This document shows positions 1 through 10,601 of a stretch of DNA of 64,000 nucleotides, piece by piece. A program made the position numbers and the translations under genes. The stretch is taken from assembly GCA_022385805.1 (NCBI GenBank), contig MU277705.1, forward strand, positions 117,458 through 181,457, written 5' to 3'. The stretch comes from Pilatotrama ljubarskyi (taxonomy: Eukaryota; Basidiomycota; Agaricomycetes; Polyporales; Polyporaceae). Under the pieces are notes generated by a model, which searched no databases, had not been told where the DNA came from, and was given only the letters and a program-made list of their open reading frames with translations. How positions within the stretch are numbered: position 1 is the stretch's first letter; every line of letters begins with the position of its first letter.

Positions 1-645
1 ATCTGGTATGTGCGAGGACATGACCTTGGTTTATGCGAACACCGCACTCCTTCGACGAAAACGTGCGACCCTATCGCGGAACGGGAGTCACAGCGCAGCG
101 CCCCAGTTCCCAGAATGATGGTGTGCCTGATTGCGGTACGCAGATGGAACGGCAGCGTGTATGATGGACCCCAGGCTGCCCTCTGGCAGTGCGCATAACG
201 CGGCACAGTCTAAATCCAATGGCTGAAACCCGCTAGGCATCTCCAGCACTGAGGCTGACCCATATAGCTCCCTGTAAGTGACTGTGTATGAGCGTCGAAG
301 ATATACACGCTAATTTGCACATACATATTGGTCCGACGGTCACCGTTCACCTGTGCCAATCATTCATCAGCTGCGAATGGGCGTTATATAACGCGTTTGT
401 TTTTTTGAGATCCTTGGCAAGATCGTTGTAACTTAGCAGAGATGTCAGTGAGTGAGTGATCAAACGCTCCAACGCCACCAAGAGGTTTTGTCGGAAAATG
501 CCATAGAAGGTGCGCTGGTTCGATTGCACCGCTGACCATTCTTTTACACACCGGCGTGCTGGGTGGCTACTGAACAACATACGAAAGATACTCGCGCAAA
601 CACGACCCTTCTACAATGGGCATACCGGAAGGACTCTGCAAGAAG
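1..645. other. Left edge, 3' flank of the axis-core candidate
   Basis: No gene is supported here. The reverse-strand gene ends at a TGA at 646-648, and the short open frames further left show no domain, splice pattern or codon regularity. The stretch presumably holds the 3' UTR and terminator of that gene and part of the next intergenic region. Confidence 0.4.
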
Positions 646-3600
646 TCAAAATGGCGAGGTGATCAGCGTAGTTGGCATCCACTTGGATAACATCTTCTTG
701 TCGTGCTGCTCCAGTGCCTGCGTCAAGCGCTGGCTGAGCTCTTCGTTCGTCTTCTTCCAATCTTCGCCTTGATGCTGAAGGCCTCGCCCGACGGTGGCGT
801 ACTCTGCTTCGAGATCGACCAGTCTGTTAAAGTGGGCAATGCTGCAAGAACGGTGAGTCAGCTGACATATCTGACGCCTTGGGTGGTCTACCTCTCCGCA
901 TGCATCGCGTGTAGGTCTTCAACAGCGTTCCGCAGGAGGTCGCTGCGGCCGATGCGAGCATGATAACGCACTCCTTCCAAACCATGCTCTATCTTGCGGG
1001 CGATGACCTACAAGCGAATAAATCATGTAGCTATAGGTATGGTCATGAGGGAGACTTACATCGTTGAGCCGTCCCAAGACTTCCACGACGCGCGCCGTTG
1101 GTTGGTCGTTACGGGGCTTCAAGTTCCATAGGTCCATGTTCTCCTCCTTGGGGACGTCAACCATGCGGTGGAGCCCCTTGAGGGCGTTGGAAGTCGACCC
1201 TTCTGAGAGGCGTGAGTTTGGAGAGGTTTTTGAAAAAATGGAGCACTCTACGTAGATGATCCGTCCGACATGGCCTGTCTGCAAGGCGTCGAAGGCCGTT
1301 GATGTCGCGATCCTCTTGCCCACTCTCGTGACAACCTTTCCTCAGGTATGCAAGGATATCGCCATGCTCGTTGTCGGCTGTGAGTATTTTGCGCTTTGGC
1401 TCACCGCTCGGCATAGTCGCGGACGTTGTCGGAGATGGCTTCGCAATCATTCCCTCATGGCCAAGTGTACGGCCATAGGGCCGTTTTGTCAACTTCGGAG
1501 GAGAATCGCAGGTCAGATCGATTGTCTCGACCTCCCTCTTGACTTCAACGGGCAATGGCATTGACGCCTGTTAGTTACATACCCACCGTGAGAAGATGAC
1601 TGTTCGATCCTGGGATGCGTACTCACCGCTCTGGAAGTAGAGGCATTGTCGCGGCGAGAGTCCCGCCGGGGATCGGACTACGGAGGCGGCAGAATGAGAT
1701 AAAGCATACCACATATAAAGCGTGTCGTTCACCTCAAGGATGACAACTGGCAGGGTGCGCGGTACCGCTTTCTCAGGTCGCTCTGCGACTGTAGTGCGTC
1801 CATCGGGACGCGTGGCCGGAAGTGGTTTCGGACTCGCTGCGAAGACGATGCCCGGGGAGGTGACCTGTTCCTGCACCCTTGAACCCTCAAGCTTGGCAAG
1901 AATGGCGCCGCTAGTCTCCGTTCGTCCACTGTCGTCCGCCACTATGGGAGGACCCTCAACACCGGCTGACAGATCCTCCTTGTTCTCAGTGCTTGCGCAT
2001 TTGGTAGGAGTACTATGGATAGTTGCGTCCCATGACGTTATATCCGATCTCTTTGCTGCGGGCTTCTTGGCGACACTTGTCTCTGCGGACAGCTGGGGGC
2101 ATGTCAAAGGGGATTGTCCATATGAAGTGAAATCGTACATACCTCGCCCTGGACCGCTTGCAGCTGCTCTGAAGTCGACGGGTCGTGAGTCTTCGCCTCC
2201 TCCGACTTGGCGGCTAGCGTCACGACACTCTCATCGGATACCTGTAGAGTGCATGCTGAGCAAGGAGGACGACCAGCGAGGCGTGAATCATACAGGAGGG
2301 ACGACGTCGTAAGCTTGGCAATCGTCAGCAGGCTCAGGAAGGTCGTGGATGTCTGCAAGGGCGTCTCCCATGTCGACCACCTCTACCGCAGATACGTTTT
2401 CCGCCTTATCCCGCATGTCGCGCCGCGAGCGGCGAGGCTGCGGCTTTCCAGCCGCGGCAGGAGGAGGGAGCTCATTTGCGAGGCCGAGGCCGAGACCTCC
2501 ACCAGTAGGAGCCTTGTTCTCTTTCACTTGAGCACCGCGGGCTCTGGCTCGCGCCCTTCGAGTGGGCGCTATCGCGACGGATTTCCCCTCGACCTCGTCG
2601 TATCGCGCTGTGGATGCGTTTACAATTTCCACTGCCTTCGCGGCGACGTCCACCTCTCCTCCTTTGGGTTTGGGCTGAGGCTTTGAGCCTCGCTTTCCCT
2701 TTGGAATGGACGGCGACGACTTCCCTGTCGCGGTAGACGTATGAGGAGGGCTAGGCAATGCATCGTAATCGACAGGGGCCAGTCTCGCCTCCTGCATGAG
2801 CGCAGATGTCTCGACTGGGGAAGACGCACGGCCCTTCTTCGCGTGATACTTTCTGGTCGCTCGCGTGGCGGCTGTACGACGAGGACGAAGGCCTTGGGAT
2901 TCAGACCGCTCGTCGACGACTCCCTCCCGAGGTTTACTGTTATCCTTACCGCTCGAAGGGGCAGTTACGACTGCTGTGATCGACTTTCGTAAGCGTTTGG
3001 TAGCGCGGACTTCGTCATTGTCGGCAGATTCGACGGGCACTGGTTCCTGAGGGTTCTCGGGCTCGGCGATCTTTCTCTTGGCTGCTCTCGGCTTGCACGG
3101 TTCGCCGAGCGCAACCTGAGTCTGATCTCTCTTGCGGAGAGCGGACTTGATGGACTTCTTTGCGGCAGGGGTAGGAGAGCTAGAGGCTGGCACTGAATGC
3201 CCTTTTAAACTCGATGTCATCGTTTCGAGGGAATGCTACATACCCAGATCGCTCAGGATGTCGTTGACATTGACGGCAAGCGCTTTAGCGTTCTTCATTG
3301 GGGCAGCAGAGACCGAGGCAGAATACGCAGAGCCAGCATCCAGAGTCGCCAATTTGTCCTGAACAGAGGGTGCAGTCTTTTTCACCATTACGCTTTTGAG
3401 AGCAGACTTCGGGACGAAAGCAGGAGAAGAGAAGGGCGCATTGAAGTCAGGGGCAGGGATATCGGAAAACCTCAAGACCTTTTCGTGAGCATTCGAAGAG
3501 ACGAGCGTGGCATCACCAGGCGCAGGAGAGGGAGTGGCAAGAGCAGCAAGCGCGGGATCTTTGGCAGACAGGGGACCAGCAACAGCGGGAAGAACAAGAG

Positions 3601-6063
3601 CAGGTGGAGAAGCAAGAGCGAGCAGAGGCTGGGAGTCGATAGTCCGTTCGCGCAGAAGAGCAGCTTTCCTCCTCGTACGTCGGGATACAGAGGAGACAGG
3701 CGCGGCAGGTGGTTTGTCGTCAGAGTCAAGCACAACCTTTCCAACGGCGCCGCGCGCGATACGCGTCGCAGAGCTGCTAGTAACAGTGGACTTCGTTAGG
3801 ACAGGTTCGAACGAGATCCGACCGCGACCGAGGCTGATGCTAGTACCAGAGCGCCGAAGAGCCGTAGACCGTGGATGAGGGCTGTCGCAGTCTGAGATGT
3901 CCGACAGCTCCTCGTCGCTGAGTCCGAAGGCCGCAGCACGGATGAGATGACTACCGGAGCGAGAGAGAGAAGCAGAACCCGTAACAGACGTGAGAGATTT
4001 GTAAGAGTTCCCAGTAATGGCAGTTCGGTGAGATTGTGCTTGGCACTCCGGCGGCGCAGAGAACGGTGAAGGCTTTGTTTGAAGTCTATCTCCCTTGTCC
4101 TTCACCGAGGCATCTGACACAAGGCCGTGAGTGGGCAGTGCAGCAGTGACGTCCTCAAGGAAACTATCCGTGTCCCCGGCAGATACGATATCGTCGCTGG
4201 GATCCTCCGTCCTGTAGACTGTCCCGGGAGACATGTCAACGTCTCGGTAGGGGTGCAGCTAGCGTGAGACAACGTACATTGTGATACGTTGTCGATGCGC
4301 TGAAATGCGGGAGATCGTCAGATATCCCTCGGGCTCGCAAGTAACAGGATACGTACCTCTTCTTGACTGAGCTCGATGACGGGCCTTCCGGCGCTATCGA
4401 ACTCGAGCATAGCTGGGTATGCTGCAAGCGAGAGCTTGGGCATCGGTACTGTTTTGAAATCATCGGAAACAAGTTCAGCCTTCATGCACGTATGCACGCC
4501 TCAGATCAGTGTTGCGCCATAAGTGAAGCTGGCATGACTCTCACCAAGCCTCTGCTTCTTAGTGCTGCCATCAAACCGCTGAATTGATCGCATGCCACGG
4601 CGAAGAAGGCATCGAGAGGCGATACCTCCTTGCTGTCACCCCTCGCTCTGACATGTTCCTTCCCGAGCCTAGGTGGCCCGTCCAGCAACAGCACAACTTC
4701 GACCCCGCCAGTGTCGGCCCGACTGATGCCGATGAGCTTGATGGCCGTATATGCGATCTCGAGTGTTTCATACTGATCGTCCTGTTGACATCTAGTTCAG
4801 CGACTATGGAATGTCTCGACGTGCGGCAGAAACCGGGATGTTACTTACACCGAGTAATACGTTGGCGAGGAAGGCCTTATCGTCCGCATATAGCCGGTCT
4901 GAAGGGTACGTGTTGCCGCATGCAAGAACTTCTACAATGATGAATGGTTGTGGACTGCGGTCAGGTACCAGCGTGAGTGTTCGCTCTCCGTGAGCATTTT
5001 ATTGACGCACTAGGCGATGTTGCCCTGGGCAAGCAGATCGACAATTCTCAGCGCAGTCTCTTCCCAATCACTCGTCGTTACGTTCTCAAGCAATTCTGCG
5101 ATCCTGTTTGCGGTGGTGACAGACTCTGGCGGGGCGCATGCCTTGAAGACAGAGTGAATATATGCGGTACGCTTTGAACGTCCTGAAGCAGAATTGTGCG
5201 TAGAGGGAAGTGCTCGGGCGAAGAGATTCAGGAGGCCTTCTAGAGCTAGATAGTCTGCGAGAAATGACTATGTGAGAGGCCTTCGACTTTTAGGAGGATG
5301 GAGACGTACCTCTCGTTCTCCAGATACAAGAGCCGAGACGCTCGCCGCCAAGGATGTGCCTGTCCCTCAGCTTCTGTTGGTTTGGCTGATGTGAGGCGGC
5401 AGAGTCCGACAATATGTTGTAAGCCTGTAGATGAGGCGCATGCATTGAGGGTGTTCTGGAAAGTGATACCGTGCACTTACTGTACACCGCAAGTCCACGC
5501 TTGTCTTCGGCGCGGTTAGAGAAAGGCATACTTCACACAAGGAGGGATACAGCGCGTCTGCGATGGCATCCTTGGCCTCCTTGGTATCACGAGCATCCAG
5601 ATAGTCCTACACGTCGCGTTCGTTCGCGGCATATACGGCGTACGGGAGGGTTACGAAGACTGACCAGAACACCTGCGAGTAATGCATGCAATACCATCTC
5701 CCATAAGCCTTGTTGCTCTCGTTGCATGTTCCCAATGGTCGGTAGAAGTCGCTCATGGTATACAACCTGAAAGATGGCCGAGGCTAGGCGCAAGGCCGGA
5801 AGCGTGATGTGATCGTACAGGGTACGCAGGGACTCTCGTAAGAGGCCCGACAACTTGTGGACGATCTGCTCAGATATCGATTGAAGTTTCTAAGATATTT
5901 CGTGATTAACAATCGAGGACGAGTGTACGATGAAGGTTCCATACGAGGAGTACTAGGTGCGAAGAAATATGACCAGCGATCTCAGCGACGCGATCCGCCT
6001 TACTCGACTTGCTCTTAGCGGCGGCGGCTTCCACAGCTTGCAGGGTGGCCAATACAATGTCCA
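646..6063 (-). CDS. Candidate meiotic chromosome-axis core protein (Red1/SYCP2/ASY3-like), multi-exon
   Basis: A long split gene starting at the ATG complementary to 6061-6063 (MDIVLATLQAVEAAAAKSK). Seen: an N-terminal all-helical region resembling ARM/HEAT repeats (about 6.06-5.0 kb). It is followed by a beta-rich PH-like segment near 4.95-4.6 kb (PFIIVEVLACG, then YETLEIAYTAIKLIGI). After that comes a very long disordered basic/serine-rich region in two large exons (4234-3236 and 3220-2288). Inside it are a PP1-type RVxF motif (GRISFEP, about 3.81-3.83 kb) and, near 1.52-1.55 kb, a sumoylation-like VKRE fused to a SUMO-interaction motif (ETIDLT). The end (about 870-646) is a charged helix predicted to form a coiled coil. 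Known: Red1/SYCP2/ASY3 proteins have an ARM-like domain, an Spt16M-like PH domain, a long disordered linker and a C-terminal coiled coil, and yeast Red1 binds PP1 and SUMO. Inference: this is the basidiomycete counterpart. Alternatives are a Rif1-like PP1 adaptor or an unrelated protein; sequence identity alone is weak. Confidence 0.5.
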
Positions 6064-6343
6064 TGGCGCAAAACCTTCAGGTTAAAGCAGAGCAAGGTAG
6101 CAGTATCACCAGAGAGTAGTCCAGGACGAGTAGGATGACGACGGACGGAGATGGTCGCGGAGAGGAGACAAGTCGCGTCGAAGCGCTTCGGTGGCGCACG
6201 GGCGCGCGTCCACAACGCGTCCGCTTAGGTAATACAAGCAGCCCAAGCAGCAACAAACATCGTGGGCAAAGCCTCGCCACGACGGGTTTGCGACGAGCCG
6301 TCGCTTCCTGACTTTCTACAACCATCATCTCCCACCTCTCGAT
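6064..6343. promoter_or_regulatory. Divergent promoter between axis-core candidate and RNA14
   Basis: About 280 bp separate two ATGs facing away from each other. Both 5' UTRs and both promoters must lie here. I see no clear TATA box. Shared control is possible but unproven. Confidence 0.45.
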
Positions 6344-9300
6344 ATGTCGGAACCTCCGCCCACTGAACCCAAGCCTGAAGAGAACGCTGCGTTGACTGTT
6401 GAAACAGGCGACAAGCCCGAGCTGTCTCAGGACATCCTGAACGCCTTGCGCCAGCTACAAGCCGCGCCACAATTCTCGCCAACACCTACTCCCACACAGC
6501 CCAACACTCAAGAGTCAGTACGCGTCAAGCAGGAACCCACTCCGCCACCTCAGTCTGAATGGGACCGACTGCGTGCCGAGCTGCGAGAAAAGCCGGTCAA
6601 TGCAGATGGATGGCTGCGACTGGTCGAACTCGCCGAAGACTCGGGTGACATTGAGAAGATCAAAGACACGTATGAAGGCATGCTCGAAACGTACCCTAAC
6701 ACTGTCAGACTCACCGTGTGCACGTTCACCTGCAAAGTTCACTGTCTGACTGCCAGTATCTAGCCTTCGGTGCAGATTGCGTACTTGAAGCATTTCCTGG
6801 ACGACCCGTCCCAGTTTGGCCAGGCTGAGGCCCTCTTCAGACGCTTTCTGCTGAGAACTACGCCTTCTGTAGAACTCCTCAAGTTCTACCTGACGTATAT
6901 CAGGTGCCGTGGTCTAAAGCATCGCATTCCGTTTGATTTGCTCAAACCGCAAGCAGGAGAGTGACAAACGGTCCAAATGCTCGCGAGGTCATCCGAAAGT
7001 GCTATGACTTCGCCCTCGGCCATGTTGGACAGGACAAGGACAGCTTCGACATATGGCAAGAATACATCAACTTCCTGAAGGCCGGAGAGGTAAGTGCTTA
7101 TCTCGGATACGTCCACCTGTTTCGCGACTTCGTTTCTCTATTCGCTCGACGCCTCTTCTTGATGCTTGCCTTCCCTTACACGTCTGGATGATCGCTACGC
7201 GATCGGTGCAAAATACCGGGTGTTGTTCAACGGGCCAGCTGCATATTGGCGCCTATCTCGCATATCCCTGCAGAACGGGTAGACTGCCTTCTGTGCGCTG
7301 GAGCAAATGAGCTCTAGCAGGTGGGTAACCTCCTGGGGCAGATCTTGTCCGCTAGGCTCCCCACTCGTTCATCTCTCTGTGTCGTGATTGCATGACGCGG
7401 GATGTCTTCTGTTGCACCCGATCGTGCATCCAGCGTCACTGATAATGTACGGTGCTTGCTTCGCGTGCGTGTGAGCTGTCGTCTTGCTGTCGTCGTCACT
7501 TGGGATATCATGCGTCTGTCCGCTTTATCCGTACCTCGCCATCTGGATGGCACTATGCGGCATCTGTCGATGCCGATGCTTCTGGCGATCTCCAGAATGG
7601 TAAATCGCGTCGCCACCGCAGCCGACCGCAATGGCTCGGTCATCTTCACTCGCTACTCTTCAGCACTGCGATAGCGAAAGCGTCGTTGATTGTGCTTGTG
7701 GGCGCACAGACTTGTCGACGGCAAGCCTGTGCGTCCACCGCAATCGATGCTCCGTGAACTCCGGCCTGAGGCGAGCCCTGCGCACAGTGCGAAGCGGGCC
7801 TCACTGCACAAGTAATATGGCGACGTGGATCGTCGTGCCTGAGAAATTACCGGATGTTATATTCGCTCCGATTGGTCTATGGCTTGAATACTGTTGCTAG
7901 AGATCACTGTACGGCTTTGTAGCGCTCGCAATTCGTACTCTTCCTCACGGTCAACTCCAGCGTGCCATAGTGGGAAGCTATAGCGTCTGCGGGAGTGTCG
8001 TTCGAGACACCTGTTCTAGCGCATCCTAACGTAGTCTGTGCAATACTGACTGATACCTCTAGACGAACACGACATGGGAAGAACAGCAGAAGATGGATGC
8101 AGTGCGGAAGGCATACCAGCACGCCGTGCAGATCCCAATGGAAAATGTGAAACGACTCTGGGAAGAGTACCAAGACTTTGAAAACGGTCTGAACAGAATC
8201 ACGGTGCGTCCCGCAACCGTGACTGCAAAACCGGGTCCACTAATTCTCTGCGTGTTATAGGCCAAGAAGTTTATCTCCGATCTGCAAGAAGCGCACATGC
8301 AAGCGCGCACTGTCCTCAATCAGCTGCAAGAACATCTCTCGGTTCTGTTCCCGCCGCCCCCGCCACAGAAGGGCAATCGCCCGTCCATCTGGCTGCCCCG
8401 TCCGCCGACGCACAATCAGGCGGACAGGGCGCTCATTTCGCGCTGGCGGCTATACCTCAAGTGGGAGGAGAGCAACCCGCTGGAGATTGAGGAGAAGGAC
8501 CGCGCGACATTCCTCCAGCGCATGCAGAGTGTCTACCGGAAGGCCGTCGTACGCATGCGATACTACTCTGAAATCTGGTAGGTCATGGAGCTCAAGGTAC
8601 GCTGCACGCCGTTCTGATGGCGTCCGCGTGCCCAGGTACATGGCGTATGCTTGGACGAACAGCGTCGGTAAGACAGAGGAGGCGATCGCTCTGCTCAAGT
8701 CCGGCATCGAGGCGAACCCCGCGAGGTGAGTCAAGGCAATCTCTCGTACTCGCAATCTCACCGTCATGCACAGCTTCGTCCTGAACTTCGCCTACGCGGA
8801 GGCATTGGAAGTGCAAGGTAACTTTGCGGAAGTGCATGCTACATACGAGAAGTTCCTTGAGGTCCTCCGCAAGGACCTTGAGGCACTCGAAGAGAAGGTC
8901 AACTCTGCCAACTCGTCGAACAGCTCTTTTAGCTCCCAGATCACACAGAAAACGGAGCCGAATGCGAACGACAGCGCACCAGGGCAGTCGCAATCTCAAT
9001 CGCAGCCGTCGTCGCAGAACTCCTCGTTCGCGACGCAATCGGGAGACGAGAAGCCGCCAAGGTCGAAGGATTTGATTGACAAGCGCACCGACTACGGCAT
9101 TGCGTACATCATGTACATGAGATTTGGACGACGTGCTGAGGGTCTCAAGTCCGCGCGAAACATATTTGGTAAGGCTCGCAGGGACCGCTGGACGCCTTGG
9201 GAGGTATATGAGGCTGCTGGTCAGTTTTCCCATTCACCCCTGTCGACTTGTGTCACTGAAGAATTACGCCTATAGCCCTGATGGAGTACCACTGCGGCAA

Positions 9301-10441
9301 CAAAGATGTACAAGTCGCGAGTAGGATCTTCGAGAAGGGCATGGAGACATTCGGGGACGAAGTCGAGTTCGTCCTGCGCTACCTCGGCTTCCTCATCTCC
9401 ATCAACGACGAGAACAGTGCGTACTGCTCGCCATCTTCTGGGGCGATGCTGATCACATCCGTCTCATCGCAGATGCCCGGGCTCTGTTTGAACGTGTGAT
9501 CGGCACCTTCTCCCCTGAGAAAGCCCGTCCCTTGTGGGATCGTTGGGCACGCCATGAATATCAGTATGGTGATTTGGCAGCAGCACAGAAGCTCGAGAAG
9601 CGCATGGCGGAGGTCTATCCGAACGGTACGCCGTATATACACCTGTACAAGACACGTCCTCACTATGCGTACAGATCCGCCCATCAAGAGATTCGCCGAA
9701 CGTCACAAGTACCTCAACATTGATGCCATTGCAGTGCGTGACTTGGGCTTCGTGCTTGGGCGTGCGCGTTCGAATGGCAGCGGTGGGGCCGTGGGTCGCA
9801 ACGAGACTCTTCAGTCATTCGCTTCGCCTCAGCCGAAAGAGACGCTCCCGGCTCCGAGCAGCTCGAAGAGGCCCGCGTCGCCTGAGCACAAGAGGCGCGA
9901 GGAGGGCAGGCCTGATTATCCATCCAAGCGGCCGCGTCCAGCCAGTCCTGTGAGAGAGCGTGAGCGTGACTGGAGAGATTCGCGGGATGGACCGAGGCCC
10001 CGCCGTCATGGCTCACCTGCATGGGAGAGGGATCGCGACCGCGATGGCCCCCACAGGCGAGGATTTAAGGAGGAGAGAGAGGAAGAAAAAGGGGTCATGT
10101 TGCCCAACGTCCTCTCCTGGTTTATCGGCATGCTGCCATCGGCAAGCTCGTTCGACGGTGAGTACCACTTCGCGCGCCAGAATGATCCTGCTCACATATC
10201 CGCTGTTTCAGGGCCTGTCTTCCGCACTGATGATCTCATGCAAGTGTTCCGCAACGCAGTCATCCCTGCTTCTTCAACGGCAAGGCCTCGTTCCCCGCCT
10301 CCTGCTCCCCGTACAGGTAATGTGTCCCTTTACGCAGTGAGCTCGTTCAGCGCTTATCTTGTCCACCCATCAGGAGGACGTCCGCCGCCAGATTACGGAC
10401 CGTACCAAGGTCCTGGAGGAGGACGCCGAGGACGCTGGTAG
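6344..10441 (+). CDS. RNA14: mRNA 3'-end processing protein RNA14 (CstF-77 homologue)
   Basis: Scaffold subunit of the cleavage and polyadenylation factor (CF IA in yeast, CstF in animals), acting in the nucleus. HAT (half-a-TPR) repeats run from [18 protein letters not shown] through [17 protein letters not shown], and [19 protein letters not shown] is the typical Suf-domain sequence. The C-terminal part holds a basic RE/RD-rich stretch and the 'monkeytail' segment that binds Rna15 (LSWFIGMLP then [16 protein letters not shown]). The protein ends in a Gly/Arg tail (GGRRGRW). Introns read from the sequence include 6704-6763 and 6904-6956, both short, and 7090-8062, which is unusually long at 973 nt. 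The start was chosen because [11 protein letters not shown] opens the frame leading straight into the first HAT repeat. Family identification is firm; minor exon edges may shift. Confidence 0.93.
7090..8062 (+). other. 973-nt intron inside RNA14
   Basis: The donor GTAAGT follows the codons for KAGE and the acceptor CTCTAG precedes TNTTWEEQQ, so the flanking exons join in frame across a conserved HAT repeat. All other introns I placed in this gene are about 50-60 nt. No long open frame, transposon end or recognisable small RNA was found inside. Confidence 0.8.
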
Positions 10442-10601
10442 TTTCTATGCATAGCGTAGTTCGTAGTTTAGTTGTACGCCAGTCATGATCCATGTTTGTC
10501 CTTCCTTATGACCTACCACGGGTGTCCGGGCCGGTGCAGAGTTCTGCAGAGGCTGCGCGTCAGATGCGATCCTGGAAACTGCGTACGACCAGCCCCCGTC
10601 G

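Noticed and set aside
646..6063. Rif1 as the identity of the first gene, based on the RISF PP1 motif and helical N-terminus
   Set aside because: The helical region is much shorter than in Rif1, and the PH-like segment plus C-terminal coiled coil fit the Red1/SYCP2 architecture better.
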